A stretch of 14,988 bases of DNA from NCBI GenBank assembly GCA_002297965.1, contig DBLF01000017.1, positions 3,164 through 18,151 on the forward strand. The letters run 5' to 3'. Of this stretch, positions 7,902 through 14,048 are shown piece by piece. The notes beneath the pieces are model-generated. The model saw only the letters and a list, made by a program, of their open reading frames with translations, searched no databases and was not told where the DNA came from. The number at the start of each line of letters is the position of its first letter. Position 1 is the first letter of the stretch. This DNA comes from Candidatus Segatella papionis (lineage in GTDB: Bacteria; Bacteroidota; Bacteroidia; Bacteroidales; Bacteroidaceae). Position numbers and translations under genes: made by a program.

Positions 7902-8972
7902 TCAGTGTCTTTCCCTTCTAACAGTGACTCTAGCCGCACTTCCCGAAGCAGAGGTGGAGTTCTTGGGACGACCAGCCCTTATGCGAGTGGACTTTTCACC
8001 ATTGGCAGAACTGCCACGTACACCAGAGCTACGTCTGATTTTCTTCTTCGCGCCTGCCTTCTGATTCTTGTCGGCATTGGCAATGCTGTCGAGCGAGTCC
8101 TTTCGGGCTTGGTCTCCCCACAGATTTTTCTCAAATCTAGCCAGTTCTGCCTCGATACGTTGCTGTTCCTTCGCCATCGCCGAGTCGGTGGTGCAATATT
8201 GTCTCAGGGTCTGTCCCAACATATTGTTGGTCTTGTAAATATTTCCCTTATATTGTTTTCTCACAAAATAGTCGTCGATGCTCATCGTGCTGGCGTTGTT
8301 CAGGTTGCTGGTCATCACCTGTTGCTTGGCGAGATAAGGAGCCAAGTCATCGTATTTCACCCAGAAGAGCGGATACTTGGTGCCACCATCTCCGAAATCG
8401 TCATCACGGGTCATGATGGGGCATAGAGCCAGCACCTTGGTATGGAAGGTAGCCGAACGCTGGTCCAAATAAGTGCATTCCTTGATGTAATACGATTTCA
8501 CCTCGCGAGAAGGGATGTCGCTGTTGTCCAACTTGATTCTTCCATTGGGCTGTTTCTCGTAGTAGATGTGGTAATTGTCGAGAAAAGACTTTGGATTCAC
8601 CCTATCCGACTCGGCGAAGCTCTCGTTGCCATCCATCCGATATTGATATACGGTGACCTTGCCCGTCATCATCAACTTGAAAATCGTGGTAAAGAGGTTC
8701 ATCTGACTTCCCTGTGGCTCCACAGGATAGTAGAGCGCCGCATTATGGCTATCATTGAGGTCCAACTCACGATAGATGTCCCTTCTCCACACCACATCGT
8801 CATCCATCGGGATGGCAGTGGGGAAAGAGATTTGCGCGCGCAAGGTCATGTCGTTTCCCCCTTGTTGCCTTGCCCTTTTCTGCTGCTCCGCTTGCTGACG
8901 GCGTGCGTCTGGTTGAGCACAGATACCCTGCACCATCCCCAAGAGCATGAATATGAACAATATCTTTTTCAT
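7902..8972 (-). CDS. gldN: Type IX secretion system protein GldN/PorN
   Basis: The 356-residue protein starts with a signal peptide (MKKILFIFMLLGMVQGICA, then Q). The body has the GldN family look: DDVVWRRDIYRELDLND near the start, then NAALYYPVEP, FTTIFKLMMTGKVTVYQY and FWVKYDDLAPYLA. In characterised systems GldN/PorN is periplasmic and pairs with the GldK/PorK lipoprotein to form the large ring under the outer membrane that receives motor energy from GldM. It follows gldM by 31 bp as expected for the conserved porPKLMN order. The last 60 residues are a basic Ser/Ala/Arg/Lys-rich tail, probably unstructured; such tails vary between species. The spacer in front contains two tiny start-stop frames. 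Confidence 0.93.
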   Translation of the reverse strand: MKKILFIFMLLGMVQGICAQPDARRQQAEQQKRARQQGGNDMTLRAQISFPTAIPMDDDVVWRRDIYRELDLNDSHNAALYYPVEPQGSQMNLFTTIFKLMMTGKVTVYQYRMDGNESFAESDRVNPKSFLDNYHIYYEKQPNGRIKLDNSDIPSREVKSYYIKECTYLDQRSATFHTKVLALCPIMTRDDDFGDGGTKYPLFWVKYDDLAPYLAKQQVMTSNLNNASTMSIDDYFVRKQYKGNIYKTNNMLGQTLRQYCTTDSAMAKEQQRIEAELARFEKNLWGDQARKDSLDSIANADKNQKAGAKKKIRRSSGVRGSSANGEKSTRIRAGRPKNSTSASGSAARVTVRRERH

Positions 8973-8975
8973 TTG

Positions 8976-9004
8976 CTATTTATCCATCATTATTAGTTTA
9001 TCAT
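8976..9004 (-). other. Two mini-ORFs bridging gldM stop and gldN start
   Basis: The gldM stop overlaps an ATG as TAATG (9002-9006), opening M-I-N-stop (8993-9004). A second TAATG two bases further opens M-M-D-K-stop (8976-8990). Three bases then separate that stop from the gldN ATG. Each element was read directly from sequence; any role in re-initiation is inference. Confidence 0.4.
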
Positions 9005-10089
9005 TATTTCACGATGACTTCCATTGCCGAAGGCAGGGTTCTGATAATTCCATCTGGTCCTACAGCCCTGACATGGGAAATATAGAAGCGACGGTTGCGA
9101 TACAACTTTCTGAACTCCTCTCTCTGCCTATCCGAGAAATTGGCTCCTGCCGAGGCTAGCGGTATGGCATTGCCCATATTATCGAAGAAGACGGTCTCGA
9201 AGCCTATCACCTTAAAAGGTATGTCCAGGAGTCCATCGTCGATGGCGGCGTGGATGCCCACGGCTCCCATCAAATTAGCCTTCGCCAATCCTCCGCCCTT
9301 GAATCTGTCGGTGCCCATGGCGATATAAGCCGTAGGGTCTGGCAATTTTCTTACATGAAACACGAAGGGAGGCAACGTTCTGACCTGTCCCTTGTCTCTC
9401 GCCGTAACATGGATGGTTACATCCTTGCCCACGGCTGAAGGGGTAGCGACGAAATGTCCATTACCCTTCGATACGAAGGAGCCTCCACTCATCGATGCTG
9501 ATATGGCATTGGCAGGCACACCTGGCACACTAATGCTGATAGGGTTAGCATAACCTGCATAGAGCACGTTCATCAAGTCTGCCGCTACGGTAGCCGAATT
9601 AGGCACTGGCAGCACGGTATATTTTTGGATGAAGTTCCGGCGGATTTCCTCCCCATTCTTGCCCTTCATCAGGATATAACCACCAAACTGGTGCTCCCCC
9701 ACGCCACCAGCCGTGAAACTATACTTGCCGTCTTCGGCACGGAGTCGGGTTCCGTTTACATATATCTCGGGGCGTTGGGTACTATCTATCGCAGCCATCA
9801 CCACTTGCGAGTTAAATCGTTCCCCGGCATAAAGGGTCGTTTTCTCGGGAATAACGAAAGCATCCATCTCGCTCACATTCAGCTCTACGAGATTCACGTC
9901 TTTCTTCTTCTCATCACCCTTTCGTGGCTCATCCTGCAAACTTCGCTTCACCTTCTCCACCAACGACATTCCCTTGACACCGAGTTCCTCGTCAGTAGGA
10001 GTATTCAGTGCCAACATCGCCATCAAGACCACATACATCAAGTTGATCATCTTTTGGCGCGGTGAAATCGGTCTTTTCTTGATTGCCAT
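9004..10089 (-). CDS. gldM: T9SS motor protein GldM/PorM, short form apparently lacking domain D1
   Basis: The N-terminus SPRQKMINLMYVVLMAMLAL (transmembrane helix about residues 14-29) is the diagnostic GldM anchor that packs with GldL. After a short linker of some 45 charged residues the protein enters a domain beginning VSEMDAFVIPEKTTLYAGE (about 72-90), equivalent to periplasmic domain D2. D3-like (from about 163) and D4-like (from about 250) segments follow. In F. johnsoniae and P. gingivalis the protein is over 500 residues, with a long helical D1 domain between anchor and D2. Here that region is missing, and the total is 361 residues. The frame is intact with no sign of frameshift. GldM transmits rotation or force from the GldL motor across the periplasm to the GldK-GldN ring. 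Whether the short form works normally is unknown. Confidence 0.92.
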   Translation of the reverse strand: MAIKKRPISPRQKMINLMYVVLMAMLALNTPTDEELGVKGMSLVEKVKRSLQDEPRKGDEKKKDVNLVELNVSEMDAFVIPEKTTLYAGERFNSQVVMAAIDSTQRPEIYVNGTRLRAEDGKYSFTAGGVGEHQFGGYILMKGKNGEEIRRNFIQKYTVLPVPNSATVAADLMNVLYAGYANPISISVPGVPANAISASMSGGSFVSKGNGHFVATPSAVGKDVTIHVTARDKGQVRTLPPFVFHVRKLPDPTAYIAMGTDRFKGGGLAKANLMGAVGIHAAIDDGLLDIPFKVIGFETVFFDNMGNAIPLASAGANFSDRQREEFRKLYRNRRFYISHVRAVGPDGIIRTLPSAMEVIVK

Positions 10090-10109
10090 TTATTTGTATT
10101 TTGGATTCT

Positions 10110-10157
10110 TCACACTTTATTTTGGTTCCTCGCATCATTTTTGCTCATCGCCATCAT
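10110..10157 (-). other. 15-codon mini-ORF between gldL and gldM, overlapping the gldL stop
   Basis: An ATG overlaps the gldL stop as ATGA and opens MMAMSKNDARNQNKV-stop, ending 20 nt before the gldM ATG. Its first half is a frame-shifted reading of the duplicated 3' end of gldL. The start-stop overlap is the geometry used in translational coupling. No conservation evidence is available, so it may be a by-product of the repeat. Confidence 0.35.
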
Positions 10158-10170
10158 TTTTGCTCGTCGC
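10133..10170 (-). repeat. 19-bp direct repeat covering the gldL stop codon
   Basis: Plus-strand units catcatttttgctcatcgc (10133-10151) and catcatttttgctcgtcgc (10152-10170) differ at one base. The right unit holds the gldL end, Asp-Glu-Gln-Lys and stop. The left unit repeats the same bases beyond the stop. The rest of the 64-bp gldL-gldM spacer is AT-rich with no other clear signal. Confidence 0.85.
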
Positions 10171-10945
10171 TCATATTAGGAGCAGCCGCACGCATATTCA
10201 CGGTCATCGCCGCTATCATTCGAGTATAAATGCTGTTCAGTTGCTCTATCTGCTGAGCCATCTTCTTGGTCTGCTCATTGATTTGGTCGATGGTGCCAAT
10301 TTGCTGACTGGCACTCTTCAACTGCATTTCATATACCTTGGTGATACCAGTGAGCGTGCGATTCAAGTTTTCCATTTCCTCGCTGTCACGAGTCAGACGG
10401 TTGCTCTGTTCGTTCACCTTTCCAAGAGTTTCCACCAACTTTTTCAGCTCATCCACGTAGTCATTCTGCGCTTCCTGCATCTGCTCGGAAACGATTTGCA
10501 TTTCGTCCAAGCCATGAGAAAATTCACCAGAAGAAGCAAATTGACTTGAAGATGAAGGAGCTGATGAAAGAGCTGACAAAGATGCTGATGAAGGAGCTGA
10601 TGAAGGAGCAGTTTGAGTATCACTCATAGGAACCACTTCTTTGCCATTTTCGAATTTTCCTGTTTCCAAATACTCCTCTGTCACATGAGTAGGAATATCC
10701 CTGCCATCAGCCGTCTTGTCGAAAGGACGGTCGAATGCCGAGAGAAAGAACACAATAATCTCGGTACCCATTCCCAGGAACAACATAAAGTTGGCTCCAG
10801 GCAAGTGGGTCAACTTAAAGAGAGTACCAGCGATAACGATACTCGCTCCCCAACTATATGCATAGTTCAGGAATGTTTGTCCTGGCACGCTGTCCATCCA
10901 CTTTTGCAGACGATACACTATATTATATTTACTGTAATCACCCAT
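10154..10945 (-). CDS. gldL: T9SS motor protein GldL/PorL
   Basis: The 263-residue protein opens with YRLQKWMDSVPGQTFLNYAYSWGAS and has two membrane helices (about 29-44 and 52-70). The second contains an acidic residue, E62, in GMGTEIIVFFLSAFDRP, which fits the conserved membrane glutamate of the GldL proton channel. GldL forms a ring around the GldM helix pair and uses proton flow to drive T9SS and, in gliding species, movement. The cytoplasmic part has a Ser/Ala/Pro-rich linker (about 109-144) and then a long Gln/Glu-rich predicted coiled coil (about 145-255). The linker is encoded by its own internal repeats. The 3' end overlaps a 19-bp repeat. Placement between gldK and gldM is the standard order. 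Confidence 0.93.
   Translation of the reverse strand: MGDYSKYNIVYRLQKWMDSVPGQTFLNYAYSWGASIVIAGTLFKLTHLPGANFMLFLGMGTEIIVFFLSAFDRPFDKTADGRDIPTHVTEEYLETGKFENGKEVVPMSDTQTAPSSAPSSASLSALSSAPSSSSQFASSGEFSHGLDEMQIVSEQMQEAQNDYVDELKKLVETLGKVNEQSNRLTRDSEEMENLNRTLTGITKVYEMQLKSASQQIGTIDQINEQTKKMAQQIEQLNSIYTRMIAAMTVNMRAAAPNMSDEQK
10526..10615 (-). repeat. Intragenic repeat encoding the Ser/Ala/Pro linker of GldL
   Basis: The plus strand repeats gctgatgaaggagctgatg and close variants (gctgatgaaagagctgac, gatgctgatgaaggagctg) in 12- to 15-bp steps, translating on the minus strand to APSSAPSSASLSALSSAPSS and a few more residues. All steps are multiples of three, so copy-number changes would keep the frame and only change linker length. 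Confidence 0.7.
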
Positions 10946-10952
10946 TTTCTTT

Positions 10953-11097
10953 TTATTCTCCTTTATTTAATAGTACGGAAGCCATAGGCTCTAATATAGC
11001 CAAGAAGCCATAGACTCTAATATAGCCAAGAAGCCATAGGCTCTAATATGACCAAGAAGCCATAGGCTCTTCCGATGTCGCAGTAAGCCTAAGCCAT
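10953..11097 (-). other. Series of five mini-ORFs between gldK and gldL
   Basis: The gldK stop overlaps an ATG as TAATG and opens Met-Ala-stop (11089-11097). Three repeat units then give MASWSY-stop (11043-11063), MASWLY-stop (11017-11037) and MASWLY-stop (10991-11011), each stop five bases before the next ATG. The last unit opens MASVLLNKGE-stop (10953-10985), ending seven bases before the gldL ATG. A GGAG inside this last frame is placed upstream of gldL. The frames are plain in the sequence; translation is unproven. Confidence 0.45.
10978..11070 (-). repeat. 26-bp tandem repeat, 3.6 units, between gldK and gldL
   Basis: Units start at 10978, 11004, 11030 and 11056 with exact 26-bp spacing; the core is gaagccataggctctaat followed by atagccaa. 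Only one or two bases differ among copies. The fourth unit is truncated after 15 bases, and a more degenerate stretch continues toward the gldK stop. The array fills most of the 151-bp spacer. Confidence 0.92.
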
Positions 11098-12581
11098 TAT
11101 TTTCTTCTTCTAGACGTTTTCTGCTTAGCGCTCGATGTGGTGGCAAGACTGCGCACGCATCTAAACCCGATATACGAACGTGGTTGGTTCTGGTATTCCC
11201 AAGAACGCCAGGCAGAACGAATGAAAGACTCCGGGTCTTTCCAAGATCCGCCTCTTACGCTTTTTCGCTTCAGGCGATAAGGATCTTCCTTGGCTGCATT
11301 GTACTTCAAGTCAGGGTTCAAGTCGTTCATCGCATCTACTCCCGCCTCGGTATATACCGTACTCGTCCATTCTGCCACGTTGCCCGCCATATCGTAGAGT
11401 CCATTGGAGTTTGGCGAATAAATGCCCACCTTGCTCGTAATCAAGTTTCCGTCCTTGGTATAATTTCCACGGTCTGGCTTGAAGTTGGCATAGAAACAGC
11501 CGTCTCCATTCTTCACATCAGCATTTTCCCAAGGAAATTCGTTCTGGCTCTTTCCTCTTGCGGCAAACTCCCATTCCGCCTCAGTCGGCAGACGGTAACG
11601 CTGCACAAATCTCGCCTCTGGCCCCAAGCCCTTCAGGAGATAGTCGGTGCGCCAAGCACAAAAGGCATTTGCCTGTTCCCAAGTAACACCCACCACAGGA
11701 TAGTCGTTGTAAGCTGGGTTACTGAAGTAAGTTCTCAGATAAGTCTCATTGTCCGAGTTGCGGAAATCGTTTACCCAGCAAGTGGTGTCGGGATAGACGT
11801 TCACGATATAGGTGTTGAGGAAATCCCATGGTCCGCTCAATGGTCGGTTGATGGTCTCAGTCACCACCCTACCTTCGTCGTCATAATAAGCAGTATCCTT
11901 CGAAATCATCACCACCTCGTCAGGATTCACCCGAACATCTGTGTTCAGGTTACGTTCCTGCGGATTGATGCGATTGCGGCGAAGGGCAGCTGCCGTATAA
12001 TCGTAGATTTCGTATTTATAGTTGAGTTGGCGCCAATCTATCAATTTCTCGCCTGTCACAGGGTTCACATTGTAAAGACTCTCGATAGCTCGCTGCTCAT
12101 CCTCGTTGGGTTTTCTTGGCAGAGGTTTTTTCCAGTTCACGTGGGGTGGCACAGGGTCGCCATTCTTGTCTTCGGTAATCATATAAGTCTCATCCCCACC
12201 GTATGCAGGGTCGGCAAGTCGAACACGGATGATAGAGTCGCGCACGTATGCCACAAACTGTTTGTATTCCGAATTGGTAATTTCGGTGTCGTCCATCCAG
12301 AAGCCATCCACGGAAACATCCTTTCTTGGGGTTTGCAATCCCCACAGGGAATCTTGTTTTTCCAATCCCATCTTCAGGAATCCACGGTTTATCTTCACCA
12401 TACCGTAAGGCGCAGGCTCCACGAAACTTCTACCGCTTACTCCCACTACCTCGCCACCTCTACCTGCCATGGAGGTAGATTTTGCACTAAAGCAACCGCT
12501 AAAGGCAAAGAGAGGCATAAGAGCACAGAGAAGCCCTATACATTTCTTAATATTCTTGTTTATATTTTTGTTTCTATTCAT
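11097..12581 (-). CDS. gldK: T9SS lipoprotein GldK/PorK with sulfatase-modifying-factor fold
   Basis: The 494-residue product has a lipoprotein signal ending in the lipobox FSGC (C30), so it should be anchored at the outer membrane facing the periplasm. The mature part has the formylglycine-generating-enzyme-like fold of GldK: VDGFWMDDTEITNSEYKQF, VGVTWEQANAFCAWR, RYRLPTEAEWEFAARG, GLYDMAGNVAEWT, VRGGSW and IGFRCVR. In GldK this fold is structural rather than enzymatic; together with GldN it forms the T9SS ring. The central insert of about 150 residues (about 130-280), rich in charged and Tyr residues, separates the first fold motifs from the rest, as in other GldK proteins. The extreme N-terminus MNRNKNINKNIKK is encoded by AT-rich repetitive DNA whose start context recurs in the upstream spacer. 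The C-terminus is a short basic tail. Confidence 0.94.
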   Translation of the reverse strand: MNRNKNINKNIKKCIGLLCALMPLFAFSGCFSAKSTSMAGRGGEVVGVSGRSFVEPAPYGMVKINRGFLKMGLEKQDSLWGLQTPRKDVSVDGFWMDDTEITNSEYKQFVAYVRDSIIRVRLADPAYGGDETYMITEDKNGDPVPPHVNWKKPLPRKPNEDEQRAIESLYNVNPVTGEKLIDWRQLNYKYEIYDYTAAALRRNRINPQERNLNTDVRVNPDEVVMISKDTAYYDDEGRVVTETINRPLSGPWDFLNTYIVNVYPDTTCWVNDFRNSDNETYLRTYFSNPAYNDYPVVGVTWEQANAFCAWRTDYLLKGLGPEARFVQRYRLPTEAEWEFAARGKSQNEFPWENADVKNGDGCFYANFKPDRGNYTKDGNLITSKVGIYSPNSNGLYDMAGNVAEWTSTVYTEAGVDAMNDLNPDLKYNAAKEDPYRLKRKSVRGGSWKDPESFIRSAWRSWEYQNQPRSYIGFRCVRSLATTSSAKQKTSRRRK

Positions 12582-12595
12582 GTTTCTATATTTGT

Positions 12596-12674
12596 TTATA
12601 TTTTATTTCTCATCATGATAGCAACCTTTTTCTATTCACGATGGTAATCTTTATCTATTCATGATAGCAAACAT
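12596..12674 (-). other. Three mini-ORFs between porP and gldK that echo the gldK start
   Basis: Reading toward gldK: MFAIMNR-stop (12651-12674), VNRKRLLS-stop from a GTG (12613-12639), and MMRNKI-stop (12596-12616), whose ATG overlaps the preceding TGA. The gldK ATG follows 14 bases later and opens MNRNK. The repeated start context catgaatag or cgtgaatag precedes each frame, so the gldK initiation region seems to have been duplicated. A translation role is inferred only. Confidence 0.4.
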
Positions 12675-12715
12675 TATCTATAGTATTCTTACACTATCTA
12701 TAGTATTCTTACACT
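12613..12715 (-). repeat. Two adjacent tandem repeats between porP and gldK (23 bp x3 and 20 bp x1.7)
   Basis: The 23-bp units start at 12613, 12636 and 12659 (tcatgatagcaacctttt plus tctat and variants). The 20-bp unit agtattcttacactatctat is at 12682-12701, and its first 14 bases recur at 12702-12715. The 20-bp copies include the end of porP: its final Ser-Val-Arg-Ile-Leu-stop is repeated just beyond the real stop. Downstream to 12582 the DNA is AT-rich with further loose repeats of tgtttatattt and tgtttctat. Confidence 0.85.
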
Positions 12716-13633
12716 TTGATGTTTGTTCTTTCCTTTTTTCCCGAGGTTGATGTCAGTCTGGTATCCCACAAACAACTCATGGCTACCATTTCCCGCACTG
12801 AGCTTGGAGGTGTACCACTCATAACTGTACCCCAACACAATGCCATGAAAGGAGCCACCCAGCAAAAAGGTTACGGAGTGATCCGGGCTGTAAGTCAGAC
12901 CACCCATCATCTGCTTGTCCTCATGCTGATACACCAATCGGCCTGTCACGTCGCCACGCCAAGTAGTTCCATCATATTTCGCGAGAGCGGATGACTTTAT
13001 TGTTAGAAACGGATTTCTCAGCTTAATATTGTATCCACCAGTCAAATAATACGTTGCATCTATCTTAAACTCATTGGTTTCGCCGAGGTCGATGGTAGGT
13101 GATGTAAGATGCTGTCCCGAAATCCCCACATACCAGGTAGAATGCTGATAATAAAGCCCCAAGCCCAAATCCATGCCACTTCCATCCACCTGGGAAGTAG
13201 CCAAAGCCGGGTCGCCCGACTCGCCAGCATCCACCTTGCTTCCATCGAAGCTCTCGCTCAGCATTCCTCCTTGCAATCCGATGCCAAGCGTACCTTTCCA
13301 CAACTTCTTTTTATAAGCATACTGAAGGCTGAGACGTTGATGGGTAAACAAACCGATTTGGTCGTTCATGAGCGACAAGCCTACGCCATGGTTATTTTTG
13401 AGTGCATGAAAAGGCATATCAGCAGCCAAATACATCGTACGGGGATTATGTTCAAACCCAACCATATCCAAGGCATAAGCAGCCGTAACATTCAGTTTAG
13501 CCTGCTTACCCACAGCCGCAGGGTTGAAGGATGATTCCATGTCGAAGTAATGACTAAAATATGGATCATACTGCGCTCTAGCCAAGAGCACTCCTGTCAG
13601 CAAAAAACATAATATGATGATTCGTTTCAACAC
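12698..13633 (-). CDS. porP: T9SS outer-membrane protein PorP/SprF
   Basis: The mature part begins QYDPYFSHYFDMESSFNPAAVG, the hallmark N-terminus of the PorP/SprF family, and continues as an outer-membrane barrel (LTSPTIDLGE, LTGGYNIKLRNPFLTIKSS, VTFLLGGSFHGIVLGYSYEW). PorP/SprF proteins bind the core GldK-GldN machinery or help export and attach particular T9SS cargo. The signal peptide is KRIIILCFLLTGVLLARA, preceded by GTG (13631-13633) and TTG (13628-13630) but no ATG, so a non-ATG start is likely. GTG is used here, giving 311 residues. The frame is open up to an ATG at 13727-13729, but that extension is translated repeat DNA (two DCHIII blocks) and would spoil the signal peptide. It is the first gene of the cluster, after a terminator. 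Confidence 0.9.
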   Translation of the reverse strand: MLKRIIILCFLLTGVLLARAQYDPYFSHYFDMESSFNPAAVGKQAKLNVTAAYALDMVGFEHNPRTMYLAADMPFHALKNNHGVGLSLMNDQIGLFTHQRLSLQYAYKKKLWKGTLGIGLQGGMLSESFDGSKVDAGESGDPALATSQVDGSGMDLGLGLYYQHSTWYVGISGQHLTSPTIDLGETNEFKIDATYYLTGGYNIKLRNPFLTIKSSALAKYDGTTWRGDVTGRLVYQHEDKQMMGGLTYSPDHSVTFLLGGSFHGIVLGYSYEWYTSKLSAGNGSHELFVGYQTDINLGKKGKNKHQSVRIL

Positions 13634-13658
13634 AAGTGTATAACGCAAAAGGAACACA

Positions 13659-13746
13659 ATTATTATATGACAATCACAACAAATTATTATATGGCAATCA
13701 TCACTAATAGGATAAATATGATATGGCAATCATTACAAATGGGATA
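13659..13746 (-). repeat. Tandem repeat upstream of porP (24 + 32 + 32 bp)
   Basis: Units: 13659-13682 (a 24-bp shortened copy), 13683-13714 and 13715-13746 (32 bp each). The shared plus-strand part is attattatatggcaatca, and the two longer copies add an ending like ctaataggata. This occupies the place where the promoter of the T9SS cluster must be. On the minus strand each copy carries ATTGnCATATnAT. A TCCTTTTG (13646-13653), one base off the -7 consensus, lies just downstream but very near the start. No promoter can be assigned with confidence. Confidence 0.8.
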
Positions 13747-13777
13747 AAAAAGGCTGTCCTCCATATAGAGAACAGCC
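13746..13777 (-). terminator. Terminator of the DUF2795 gene
   Basis: Arms at 13752-13761 and 13768-13777 make a 10-bp stem as minus-strand RNA (GGCTGTTCTC with GAGGACAGCC, one G-U pair; six-base loop), followed by six T residues. It lies 14 nt after the stop of the 73-residue gene and isolates it from porP. Confidence 0.85.
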
Positions 13778-13791
13778 CTATCATCGACTTT

Positions 13792-14013
13792 TTAATATTC
13801 GTCGTCATTCCACAAGAAGTCATCCTTTGAAGGATAATCAGGCCAGATGTCCTCGATGCTCTCATAGACATCACCCTCATCTTCTATCTCCTGCAAATTC
13901 TCCAGAACTTCCAGAGGCGCACCTGAGCGAGTTGCATAGTCTATCAACTCCTCTTTTGTTGCAGGCCATGGTGCATCTTCTAGCTTTGAAGCCAATTCAA
14001 GTGTCCAATACAT
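13792..14013 (-). CDS. Small acidic DUF2795 family protein
   Basis: The 73-residue product MYWTLELASKLEDAPWPATK and onward matches in style the short DUF2795 proteins common in Bacteroidales: an N-terminal TLELASxLEDAPWPATKxELIDYA helix pair, a central APLEVLENLQ helix, and an acidic end containing GDVYESIEDIWPDYPSKDDF. It is small, cytoplasmic and strongly acidic at the C-terminus. Function is not known; a nucleic-acid or protein-binding adaptor role is possible but not shown. It has a good -7 box and its own terminator, so it is a single-gene unit. No Shine-Dalgarno motif is evident before the ATG. Confidence 0.85.
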   Translation of the reverse strand: MYWTLELASKLEDAPWPATKEELIDYATRSGAPLEVLENLQEIEDEGDVYESIEDIWPDYPSKDDFLWNDDEY

Positions 14014-14048
14014 AGCTTAATTATTTAACGTTTCTACTAATTTGGCTG

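Noticed and set aside
10978..11070. CRISPR-like array
   Set aside because: Units abut directly with no unique spacers and no cas genes are present; it is a simple tandem repeat.
11184..12647. Plus-strand 487-codon frame opposite gldK
   Set aside because: It is the antisense shadow of a well-supported gldK with lipobox and FGE-fold motifs.
13634..13729. N-terminal extension of PorP from an ATG at 13727-13729
   Set aside because: It translates the intergenic repeat and places 32 residues before an intact signal peptide.
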